A stretch of DNA of 55,032 nucleotides from an uncultured bacterium (GTDB lineage Bacteria; Bacillota_I; Bacilli_A; RF39; UBA660). Positions 1 through 7,466 of this stretch are shown here, piece by piece. The DNA is taken from NCBI GenBank assembly GCA_905216155.1, contig CAJMSU010000009.1:1-55032 (forward strand). Reading direction: 5' to 3'. The notes below the pieces were generated by a model. It saw nothing but the letters and a program-made list of their open reading frames with translations. It had not been told where the DNA came from and searched no databases. A program made the translations under genes and the position numbers. Numbering within the stretch: the first letter of the stretch is position 1; each line of letters opens with the position of its first letter.

Positions 1-248
1 TTAGTTAGTTTTACTGAAAAGTTTACTGTTGTTTTTGCTGTATCTAGTGTTGGTGATGTTGTTGCAGTAACACTTCCACTAGTTACATTAATATCTTCCA
101 TATGAATATCCCATGATGCTTTATTAATAGTTGTTTGTCCATTAATATTTAATGTTGCAGACAAAGCTGCATATCCTATTCCTATTAATAAAGCTAATGA
201 GAATATTAATAATAGATAGACTTGTGTTTTATTCTGTTTTAAGTTCAT
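1..248 (-). CDS. Exported protein with TasA/SipW-type N-terminus, cut by window edge
   Basis: The reading frame opens at an ATG at 248 and is still open at base 1, so only the first 82 residues are present. The start has a GGAG ribosome site about 5 bases upstream. The N-terminus is basic (MNLKQNKTQ), followed by a hydrophobic stretch and the segment GYAALSATLNINGQTTI. This arrangement is typical of TasA/camelysin-like proteins that need the SipW signal peptidase, and of related repeat-bearing surface proteins in gut Bacilli. The rest reads as Ser/Thr-rich beta-type sequence. The exact product cannot be told without the missing C-terminal part. It has its own promoter (see 281-309). Confidence 0.6.
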   Translation of the reverse strand, partial: MNLKQNKTQVYLLLIFSLALLIGIGYAALSATLNINGQTTINKASWDIHMEDINVTSGSVTATTSPTLDTAKTTVNFSVKLT

Positions 249-280
249 AACCTACTCCTTTTATTTTGTTATACACCTAA

Positions 281-309
281 ATTGTACCCCTTCCCAAGCA
301 TTTTTGCAA
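281..309 (-). promoter_or_regulatory. Sigma-A-type promoter of the exported-protein gene
   Basis: On the minus strand a -35 box TTGCAA (309-304) and a -10 box TACAAT (286-281) are separated by exactly 17 bases, about 30 bases upstream of the ATG at 248. This is a close match to the vegetative consensus. Confidence 0.65.
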
Positions 310-443
310 CAAAAAAAAGCCATAATGTTAAGATTTAGAAAATGTCACTTTTTTAATTATTAGGCAGATAAGCAACAAAGGTAAACTTTGTTGATGAAAA
401 AATTGTAATTGATTAAATCTAAAAAGCAAAGGTTAAAATGAAC

Positions 444-737
444 TCAACTTCGTTTCACCATTGCTTTTAATCTTTCATCTCTTTCTCTAAATAATTTTTT
501 AAGTTCTTTTTGATCTTGAATTCTTTTTTGTTCTCTTTTGACTGGATCTTTTCTGTGACCTTCTACCATTCGTGTATTATATACTTTCTTATCTTTATAT
601 ATTCTTATAAATTCAGTATCAAATACATCTTGCCATACTTCAACTTTGATACCTTTATAAAATATATAATCACATCCTTTCAGATATGTATTATATATTA
701 CAAGAAGTGATATTTTAATAAAATTTATAAGTGACAT
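444..737 (-). CDS. Hypothetical small protein, possibly a gene fragment
   Basis: I do not recognise this 97-residue frame. Its N-terminal third is hydrophobic. Its C-terminal third is strongly charged (REQKRIQDQKELKKLFRERD) and probably helical, which is the main reason to think it is or was coding. There is no convincing ribosome site before the ATG at 737. A terminator-like hairpin (749-766) sits just upstream, leaving little room for a promoter. It may start at an internal codon, or be the tail of a decayed gene. No function is proposed. Confidence 0.35.
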   Translation of the reverse strand: MSLINFIKISLLVIYNTYLKGCDYIFYKGIKVEVWQDVFDTEFIRIYKDKKVYNTRMVEGHRKDPVKREQKRIQDQKELKKLFRERDERLKAMVKRS

Positions 738-748
738 TTTAACACATA

Positions 749-766
749 AAAAGCCATAAGGCTTTA
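749..766 (-). terminator. Probable terminator hairpin
   Basis: AAAGCC-TTAT-GGCTTT followed by a T run on the minus strand. It lies downstream of gap and may be a second, tandem terminator for it. Confidence 0.45.
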
Positions 767-858
767 TATTTTGTAGTGATATGTAGTGATAAGCTTAAAG
801 TAGACAAGTATGGAGAATGTAGACAGATAATTTTGCTATACTAAATTTTATACATTTA

Positions 859-890
859 AAAAGTACTATTACCTATGTATTAGTACTTTA
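859..890 (-). terminator. Terminator of gap
   Basis: A stem AAAGTACTA / TAGTACTTT with a 13-base loop is followed by a short T run on the minus strand, about 20 bases beyond the gap stop codon. Confidence 0.6.
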
Positions 891-908
891 ATATTAATTA
901 TTATTTTT

Positions 909-1916
909 TTATAAACTCATTAAGTATTTAGCTGTTCTTATCATTTGTGATGTATAACCATTTTCGTTGTCATACCAAGCTACTACTTGTACGTGATATG
1001 TTTCTTCATCAATTTTAGATACTAGTGTTTGAGTAGCATCAAATATTGATCCATATGTAGTTCCAACTATATCTGTTGATACAATTGGCTCTTCTGTGTA
1101 ACCAAATGAATCATTTGAGGCATTCTTCATTGCTTCATTTATTTTTTCTACTGTAATGTCTGTTCCTTTTACTACTGCGACAAGTATTGTTGTTGAACCT
1201 GTAATTACTGGTACTCTTTGTGCTGAACCAATTAATTTTTTATTTAATTCTGGTATTACAAGTCCAATTGCCTTTGCTGCTCCTGTTGAATTTGGAACTA
1301 TGTTTGATGCTCCTGCTCTTGCTCTTCTTAAATCACCTTTACGATGTGGTCCATCTAAGATCATTTGATCACCAGTATATGCATGTACTGTTGTCATAAT
1401 TCCACTTTCAATTTTAGCAAAGTTATTTAGAGCATTTGCCATTGGAGCAAGACAGTTTGTTGTACAACTTGCTGCTGATATTATATTATCTTCTTTTGTT
1501 AATATATTTTCATTTACTCCATATACTATTGTTTTTAAATCAGTTCCAGCTGGGGCTGAAATTATAACTTTTTTAGCTCCTGCTTTTATATGAGCACTGG
1601 CTTTTTCTTTTGATGTAAAAAATCCTGTACATTCTAGAACTACATCTACATCTAACTCTTTCCATGGTAAGTTAATTGGATCTTGTTCTTTGTAAATTTT
1701 AATTTCTTTGCCATCTACTATAATAGAATCATCTGTTGATGTTACTGTGTGTCCTTCATATCTTTTTTGAGCAGTATCATATTTTAATAAGTGTGCTAAC
1801 ATATCAGGTGATGTTAAATCATTTATCGCTACTACTTCATAACCATCTAGTTCAAACATTTGTCTAAATGATAATCTTCCTATTCTTCCGAATCCATTAA
1901 TTGCAACTTTTATCAT
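909..1916 (-). CDS. gap: Glyceraldehyde-3-phosphate dehydrogenase
   Basis: Catalyses NAD(P)-dependent oxidative phosphorylation of glyceraldehyde-3-phosphate in glycolysis. The N-terminal Rossmann motif is INGFGRIGR, and the active-site motif SAASCTTNCLAP with the catalytic cysteine lies near residue 150. The GAPDH signature WYDNENGYTSQM lies near the C-terminus. I start the gene at the ATG at 1916 (MIKVAINGFG), because a TAAGGAGG ribosome site precedes it. The frame extends seven codons further upstream, but without support. The resulting 335 residues match the family's usual length. It stands alone with its own terminator; no pgk or tpi neighbour is seen. Confidence 0.97.
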   Translation of the reverse strand: MIKVAINGFGRIGRLSFRQMFELDGYEVVAINDLTSPDMLAHLLKYDTAQKRYEGHTVTSTDDSIIVDGKEIKIYKEQDPINLPWKELDVDVVLECTGFFTSKEKASAHIKAGAKKVIISAPAGTDLKTIVYGVNENILTKEDNIISAASCTTNCLAPMANALNNFAKIESGIMTTVHAYTGDQMILDGPHRKGDLRRARAGASNIVPNSTGAAKAIGLVIPELNKKLIGSAQRVPVITGSTTILVAVVKGTDITVEKINEAMKNASNDSFGYTEEPIVSTDIVGTTYGSIFDATQTLVSKIDEETYHVQVVAWYDNENGYTSQMIRTAKYLMSL

Positions 1917-1999
1917 ATATATCCTCCTTACTATCATTATATATTTTTATACTTTTCTTTTCAATATATTCGCTTTTGTTTGACATTTTTTTATGTAAA

Positions 2000-2024
2000 A
2001 ATATCCACAAAAATTGTGGATATT
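2000..2024 (-). terminator. Terminator of the nucleoside kinase gene
   Basis: A perfect 11-base stem, AATATCCACAA / TTGTGGATATT, with a 3-base loop is followed by TTTTT on the minus strand, just past the stop at 2027. Confidence 0.8.
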
Positions 2025-2026
2025 AA

Positions 2027-3682
2027 TTATTCATGGAAGCAACTTTCTCCAATAAATTCTCTTAATATTGAATCTTGTGGGATAGCATCTGCTGGTATTG
2101 GTAAAAATAATCTTAAGAAATTGATTAACCTTTTAGCTTCTTCATAATATTTTGAATCAGTTGATACTGAGTATAGAAGTGGCTCTACATATGTTTTTAA
2201 AACGCCTATTTCATAAATTAGGGCTGTATTAAATGTAAAATCTGCTTCATCTTGGAATGGGAAAATATATTTTTCTTCTCCGGCTCTAACACTAGCCCAA
2301 GATTTTAGTGTATCTTCTACTGGATAATTTCTTGTTCTATTATCTCTTATAATTCTTCTTAATAGTCTATTATCAGTAGTTGAAACTCTATTATGATCAT
2401 CCATATTCAATTCTGTTAGTGCTGATAGATAAACTTTATATTTTTTATCTCTTTTAATATTTGTTAATATTTTAGGATCAAGAGCATGTATACCTTCTAT
2501 TAATAAAATATTATTATCATCTAATTTCATAGTGTTTTTAAATTCTTTTTTACCAAGAGTAAAATTATATGTTGGTAATTTTACTTCTTCTTTTTTTAAA
2601 AGTTTTTCTATTTGTTCATCAAATAAATTCATATCCATTGCCTCTAGACATTCATAATCTGGATTTCCATTTTTATCTATTGGAGTTTCTTCTCTATCTA
2701 CAAAATAATCATCCATAGAAATAACTTTTGTGTGTAGACCAAAACTTTCTAGGTACATACATAGTTTTCTTGTTGTTGTTGTTTTTCCTGATGATGATGG
2801 TCCTGCTAATAAAACTACTTTTATTTGATCTCTTTTATTATTTATGCTTTTAGCTAGAGTTAGTAATCTATTACTTTGTAATGTTTCATCTATTCTAATT
2901 AAATCATTTATTTTTCCTTTAGAAATAAATTTATTTAATTGAACTGAATTTTCTACATTCATAATTTTTGCCCAATCTCTACATTCTTTAAATACTTCAA
3001 ACATATGTGGATGATGTTTATATGGTTTTATTTGATCATTTATATATACTGTTGGAAATCTTAATACAAAGCCATCTTCATTTATGTATGTTAAGTCAAA
3101 TGAATTTAGTTTTTTAGTAGTTGTAGGCATTACACCATAGAAATAATTATAGTATTTTCCTAGTCTATATAGTGTTATATAGCTATCTGTATTATAGGTC
3201 ATGACTCCTACTTTAGATAAATCACCTATACTAGAAAAATATTTCATGGCTTCCATTCTATCTACTGTAACTCTTGTAATTGGCATATCTTTATCTGAAA
3301 CTGTTTTCATCATGGATTTAATTTGTTCTAGTTTTTCTTCTGTTAATTTAAAATTTGTTTTAAAGTAGATACCTTTATCAATAGAGTGTTGTACTACTAT
3401 ATTTTTCTTTTCTCCATATAATTTTTTGACAGCGTAAATTAATATATAAGTTAGTCCACTTATATACGATCTATTTCCTTCTCTGGATGTAAGATCTAAG
3501 AATTCTATTTCAGCATCTTCATTTACCTTAACATTTAACTCTTTTAATCTATTATTTACTTTTCCTAATAGAATTGGATATTTAAAGTCTTTCTGAAATT
3601 CTTTTGATATTTCTTCTAGTGTAATACCTTTTGTTAACTGATAATGTTTTTTGTTGATTAAAACATCAATTGTCTCTATCAT
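2027..3682 (-). CDS. TGS-domain uridine kinase-like nucleoside kinase
   Basis: This 551-residue protein has two parts. Residues 1-60 resemble the TGS domain of threonyl-tRNA synthetase, followed by a segment like that enzyme's second domain (GITLEEISKEF, then VDRMEAMKYF). The C-terminal half is a P-loop kinase of the uridine kinase/phosphoribulokinase family, with Walker A GPSSSGKTTTTRKL near residue 295 and SMDDYFVDREE after it. The fused architecture is known in Firmicutes and Thermotoga-type bacteria and is usually annotated as nucleoside kinase, so phosphorylation of a pyrimidine nucleoside is likely but inferred. It is a single-gene unit divergent from clpP. Confidence 0.85.
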   Translation of the reverse strand: MIETIDVLINKKHYQLTKGITLEEISKEFQKDFKYPILLGKVNNRLKELNVKVNEDAEIEFLDLTSREGNRSYISGLTYILIYAVKKLYGEKKNIVVQHSIDKGIYFKTNFKLTEEKLEQIKSMMKTVSDKDMPITRVTVDRMEAMKYFSSIGDLSKVGVMTYNTDSYITLYRLGKYYNYFYGVMPTTTKKLNSFDLTYINEDGFVLRFPTVYINDQIKPYKHHPHMFEVFKECRDWAKIMNVENSVQLNKFISKGKINDLIRIDETLQSNRLLTLAKSINNKRDQIKVVLLAGPSSSGKTTTTRKLCMYLESFGLHTKVISMDDYFVDREETPIDKNGNPDYECLEAMDMNLFDEQIEKLLKKEEVKLPTYNFTLGKKEFKNTMKLDDNNILLIEGIHALDPKILTNIKRDKKYKVYLSALTELNMDDHNRVSTTDNRLLRRIIRDNRTRNYPVEDTLKSWASVRAGEEKYIFPFQDEADFTFNTALIYEIGVLKTYVEPLLYSVSTDSKYYEEAKRLINFLRLFLPIPADAIPQDSILREFIGESCFHE

Positions 3683-3785
3683 AATACCACCCTTTTTATT
3701 TTCTTATTTGATTATATCACAGTTTGTCGGTTTATAGAATGAATAATTTTTCTACTTTACATTATACTATTTATAGGTGATAATT

Positions 3786-4370
3786 ATGAGTTTAATTCCT
3801 ATGGTTGTTGAAAAAGAATTTGATGGTGAGAGAAGTTATGATATATATTCAAGACTTCTAAAAGAAAGAATTATATTTATTTCTGGGGAAATTGATGATA
3901 ATTTGGCTAATAATGTTATTGCCCAAATTTTATATTTAGATTCTACTAATCATGATGATATTTCTATTTATATTAATTCTCCTGGTGGTTCTGTGACTGC
4001 TGGAATGGCAATCTATGATACTATGAATTTTGTTTCTAGTGACATTTCTACTATATGTGTTGGAATAGCAGCTAGTATGGCAGCTTTCTTACTTTCTAGT
4101 GGTACTCATGGCAAAAGATATGCTTTACCTAATGCTGATATTATGATTCATCAGCCTTTAGGTGGGGCGAATGGGCAAGCTACTGACATTAAGATTGCAT
4201 CTGATAGAATAATTGATATACGTAAAAGGCTTAATAAAATCCTTGCTAAAAACACTTCACAAAATATTAGAAAAATTGAAAAAGATACAGAAAGAGATAA
4301 TTATATGAATGCTGATAACGCTCTTTCTTATGGACTTATTGATAAAATTATTAAAAAAAATAAGGATTAA
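3786..4370 (+). CDS. clpP: ATP-dependent Clp protease proteolytic subunit
   Basis: ClpP forms the tetradecameric serine protease barrel that works with Clp ATPases in protein quality control. The serine is in GIAASMAAFLLSSG, the histidine in MIHQPLGG, and the aspartate lies in the KDTERDNYM region; the oligomerisation segment INSPGGSVTAGMAIYD is intact. The frame opens at a GTG at 3777, but that codon is part of the ribosome site AGGTGA, so the ATG at 3786 is the better start (194 residues). It converges on whiA and shares a bidirectional terminator with it. No clear CtsR operator is visible upstream. Confidence 0.95.
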   Translation: MSLIPMVVEKEFDGERSYDIYSRLLKERIIFISGEIDDNLANNVIAQILYLDSTNHDDISIYINSPGGSVTAGMAIYDTMNFVSSDISTICVGIAASMAAFLLSSGTHGKRYALPNADIMIHQPLGGANGQATDIKIASDRIIDIRKRLNKILAKNTSQNIRKIEKDTERDNYMNADNALSYGLIDKIIKKNKD

Positions 4371-4384
4371 TTTTCCTTATTTTT
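4356..4384. terminator. Bidirectional terminator between clpP and whiA
   Basis: AAAAATAAGGA pairs with TCCTTATTTTT over a 7-base loop, giving a T run on both strands. The stop codons of both convergent genes fall inside it. Confidence 0.8.
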
Positions 4385-5305
4385 AATAAATTTTTCAGCT
4401 AATTCTTTTATCTTTCTAAATCTATGATTTAGGCCTGACTTTGTTATTGCTTTATTTGTTTCTAGTGATATTATTTCACTTAATTCTTTTAGAGAAGCTT
4501 CTGGATATTTTTTTCTATATTCTAGGGCTTCTTTTGTTTTATCATCAAGTAGACTTTCGCCTAGGTTTTCTTCTATTATTTTTATATATTCTAATTGATT
4601 AGTTGCTGTTTGAACTATTTTATCTATATTAGCTTGTTCACAATTATTTAATCTATTGGCTTTATTTTTTTGATCTCTATAGATTCTTATGTTTTCAAAA
4701 TATAAAACAGCATTTGAGGCACCTAGTATTTTTATATAATCACTTATTTTTTCTGCTTCTTTTATATATAACATATATCCTTTGTCTCTTGTTAATAGTT
4801 TTACATTTAACTCAAAAATATTTAATAGTTTTTGTACAAATACAGCTTCTTTTGGTTCATTTATTAAAAGTTCCATGTGATATCTTGATGTTTTTGGATC
4901 ATTAATACTTCCTGAACATAAAAATACTCCTCTTAGGTAAGCTCTTATTTCTTCATTAGCACCTACAATATATTGTGGTGGTTGTTCTAGGTAATTGTTA
5001 TTTTCGTCAAAATATCCTAAATCTTTTAATATAAAATCTCGTTTTTCTTCTATAGTTAATAAATAAAGGGTATTTTTACTGAAGTTTAGATTATCTTTTT
5101 GTTCTATTTTAATATCTATTTCATATATACTTTTAAAAAGATCAATTAGTTTATTGGCAATTAATTTATTTTCTGTAGTTAGATGAAATAGGTTGTTGTT
5201 TATATATCCATTATTTCTAATATATCCTGATAATTCGGCGATTGTTTCTGATTTTTCTTTTGATATTTTCAGTACTTCTTCTTTTATTTTTGTTGTATAT
5301 GACAT
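4367..5305 (-). CDS. whiA: WhiA family DNA-binding protein
   Basis: WhiA combines an N-terminal domain related to LAGLIDADG homing endonucleases with a C-terminal helix-turn-helix. In Firmicutes it affects cell division and chromosome segregation. The 312 residues match the family length. The start MSYTTKIKEEVLKI, the central LRGVFLCSGSINDPKTSRYHME segment and the C-terminal LKELSEII...SGLNHRFRKI helix-turn-helix are characteristic. It follows yvcK by one base, as in many Firmicutes, and is the last gene of the run. Confidence 0.93.
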   Translation of the reverse strand: MSYTTKIKEEVLKISKEKSETIAELSGYIRNNGYINNNLFHLTTENKLIANKLIDLFKSIYEIDIKIEQKDNLNFSKNTLYLLTIEEKRDFILKDLGYFDENNNYLEQPPQYIVGANEEIRAYLRGVFLCSGSINDPKTSRYHMELLINEPKEAVFVQKLLNIFELNVKLLTRDKGYMLYIKEAEKISDYIKILGASNAVLYFENIRIYRDQKNKANRLNNCEQANIDKIVQTATNQLEYIKIIEENLGESLLDDKTKEALEYRKKYPEASLKELSEIISLETNKAITKSGLNHRFRKIKELAEKFIKNKEN

Positions 5306-5306
5306 T

Positions 5307-6257
5307 TTATCTCCTTAATAAATAATCTATTATTATAGAGCCTAATTTCATGCTATTATGTCTTAATACATTATCTTCAACTTGAATTAAGTCATCTTCT
5401 ATCAATTCGACGTCTAATTTTTTCAAATTATCATAATCTATTATTACTGGATCTTTTTGTTCTTCTGATTCATACTTCTTTGCAATTTTTTTATCTATTT
5501 TTGTATTACTTGCAATTACTATGTCTACTTTTCTTTCTTTTAAATATTTATTAATTAATTTTACATGATCACTTACTGTGAAGTTATCTGTTTCACCTGG
5601 TTGTGTTACTGCATTACATAAATATACGATTGGTGCTGATGATAATTTTAATTCTTCTTGTACTTGTTTACAAATTATATTTGGTAATAGACTTGTATAT
5701 AGACTTCCCATACTAAATATGATTAGATCAGCTTCTTTTATAGCTGTTAGTACTTCTTTTGTAACAGTTGGTTCTTCTTTATAGAAAATATGATCAAATT
5801 TGTGATGAGCTTTTGTGATTTGTTCTTCTCCTTCGACTATATTTCCATTTTTATCTTTAGCCATTAATGTAAGAGAGTCTTCTGATATTGGTAATACTTT
5901 ATGACCAACATCCAATAATTTACTAAGGCAGAAAATAGCATCTTTTAGGGAACCGGTTATATCTAACATAGATGTTAATATTAGATTTCCTACTGCATGG
6001 CCATCTAAATCACTAGATGTATTAAATCTATATTCCATCATTTTTTTGATTGGCTCATCTATTTCGGATAGTGATGTTATTACTTTTCTAATATCACCTA
6101 CTGCTGGTGTGTTAAATTCTTTTCTTAATTTTCCTGTTGATCTTCCATTATCAGATACTGTGATAACGGCTGTTATTTCTACTGGAAATTTTTTTAGTCC
6201 TTTTAATAGGTAAGACATTCCAGTTCCACCACCAAAGACTACTACTTTATTTTTCAT
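5307..6257 (-). CDS. yvcK: YvcK/GlmR family (CofD-like) protein
   Basis: YvcK (GlmR) binds UDP-GlcNAc and supports cell-wall precursor supply and cell shape during gluconeogenic growth in B. subtilis. The N-terminal glycine-rich motif VVFGGGTGMSYLLKGLK and ITVSDNGRSTGKLR are the hallmark sequences of the CofD-like fold, and GDIRKVITSLS follows. The 316 residues are normal. The ATG at 6257 has an AGGAGG ribosome site that lies inside the end of lgt (11-base overlap), which indicates translational coupling. The usual upstream partner rapZ is not here. Confidence 0.93.
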   Translation of the reverse strand: MKNKVVVFGGGTGMSYLLKGLKKFPVEITAVITVSDNGRSTGKLRKEFNTPAVGDIRKVITSLSEIDEPIKKMMEYRFNTSSDLDGHAVGNLILTSMLDITGSLKDAIFCLSKLLDVGHKVLPISEDSLTLMAKDKNGNIVEGEEQITKAHHKFDHIFYKEEPTVTKEVLTAIKEADLIIFSMGSLYTSLLPNIICKQVQEELKLSSAPIVYLCNAVTQPGETDNFTVSDHVKLINKYLKERKVDIVIASNTKIDKKIAKKYESEEQKDPVIIDYDNLKKLDVELIEDDLIQVEDNVLRHNSMKLGSIIIDYLLRR

Positions 6258-7041
6258 ATTTGCCTCCTATACTTTTTTTATTTTTAAATTTGGATTTAAA
6301 TAATAAAATTATTCCTAATACTATAAAGATAATTGATACAACTTGTGCCATTTTTAAATTTAGAATCATTAATGAATCTGTTCTTTTTGCTTCTATAAAA
6401 AATCTTACAATTCCATACCACACTAAATAAAATCCTGTTAATTGACCTTTTTCTAGAGATTTAAATTTTCTGATGATAATCATTATAATAAAACCAAGAA
6501 AGCACCAAATTGATTCATATAAAAATGTTGGTTCTCTATAATTTCCAAGTATATACATTCTATTTATTATAAATTTTGGTATATGCATAGATGTTAGATG
6601 ACTTAATGATACTATATTTCCATAAGCTTCTTGATTGAAAAAATTTCCCCATCGTCCTATAGATTGAGCAATAATTACTCCTACTACTATAATATCTAGC
6701 ATCTCTTCGAAGTCTACTTTATGTTTTTTACAAATTATATATGATGTTATTAGTCCAAAAATTAAACCACCATGAATAGCAAGGCCACCATTCCAAATTT
6801 CAAATATTTCAAGTTTATGAGAAAGGTAGTATGGAAGATTAAAGATAACATAATAAATTCTAGCACCTATTATTCCACAGATAATTGTGTAAAATATTAA
6901 GTCTGTTAGAAAGGCATCATCTATATTTTTTTTATGAGCTTGTTTATATATCAAAGTTATTGCTGATAGGATTCCTAAAAATATACATATAGAATACCAA
7001 TATATATTTATTTTACCTATACTTATAGCTATTTTAGACAT
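6247..7041 (-). CDS. lgt: Prolipoprotein diacylglyceryl transferase
   Basis: Lgt transfers diacylglycerol from phosphatidylglycerol to the cysteine of the lipobox in prolipoproteins, the first step of lipoprotein maturation at the membrane. The protein has about seven membrane segments. It shows the family motifs HGGLIFGL and GRWGNFFNQEAYG; the conserved arginine and asparagine in the latter belong to the Lgt signature. There is also a late RFFIEAKRTDS segment. Its 264 residues are typical. It overlaps yvlD by 8 bases and yvcK by 11, so it sits in one operon with them. The hprK gene usually next to lgt is missing. Confidence 0.95.
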   Translation of the reverse strand: MSKIAISIGKINIYWYSICIFLGILSAITLIYKQAHKKNIDDAFLTDLIFYTIICGIIGARIYYVIFNLPYYLSHKLEIFEIWNGGLAIHGGLIFGLITSYIICKKHKVDFEEMLDIIVVGVIIAQSIGRWGNFFNQEAYGNIVSLSHLTSMHIPKFIINRMYILGNYREPTFLYESIWCFLGFIIMIIIRKFKSLEKGQLTGFYLVWYGIVRFFIEAKRTDSLMILNLKMAQVVSIIFIVLGIILLFKSKFKNKKSIGGKYEK

Positions 7042-7456
7042 GGTGTTTCATCCTTGTAATAATTGTTTTTATAATTTTCTCCATAATTATGTTCATTATT
7101 GATAGGATACAAGCAACAAAAAAGGCTATATAGATATTTTTTAATTGAAAATGTTTACCAAGAATAATATCTACTAGTTTTAGGATAAATAGATTTATAA
7201 ATGGATAGAATAAACCTAAAGTTAATCCAGTTATTGGGATTGTTAGGCTTACTAGCATTGGTTTTATAGTTTTATTTAGAATATAAATTATTAATACTAT
7301 TAATATAGAATATAAAATATTATGGCTATCTATATATACGCTTTTAAAAAAGCTTGTTACTACTATAAACACTATGACATAACCTATCATGTACATAAGC
7401 CAATCTATAAAACTAATTATTATTTTTTTATCTTTTTCTTTTAATTTTAGATGCAC
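7034..7456 (-). CDS. yvlD: YvlD-like membrane protein (phage holin 4_2 superfamily)
   Basis: This 140-residue protein has four predicted membrane helices. The central motif LNKTIKPMLVSLTIPITGLT followed by LGLFYPFINLFIL is the signature of the YvlD/phage holin family 4 membrane proteins. Despite the family name these are usually chromosomal and of unknown role, possibly envelope stress. The start is a GTG at 7456 with AGAGGTGA before it. Position supports the call, since yvlD lies next to lgt in B. subtilis. Confidence 0.8.
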   Translation of the reverse strand: MHLKLKEKDKKIIISFIDWLMYMIGYVIVFIVVTSFFKSVYIDSHNILYSILIVLIIYILNKTIKPMLVSLTIPITGLTLGLFYPFINLFILKLVDIILGKHFQLKNIYIAFFVACILSIMNIIMEKIIKTIITRMKHHV

Positions 7457-7466
7457 ATTATCACCT

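Noticed and set aside
373..393. Perfect 8-base hairpin CAACAAAG / CTTTGTTG
   Set aside because: There is no T run on either strand and no matching promoter or gene nearby, so I could not assign a role; a chance or relic structure is possible.
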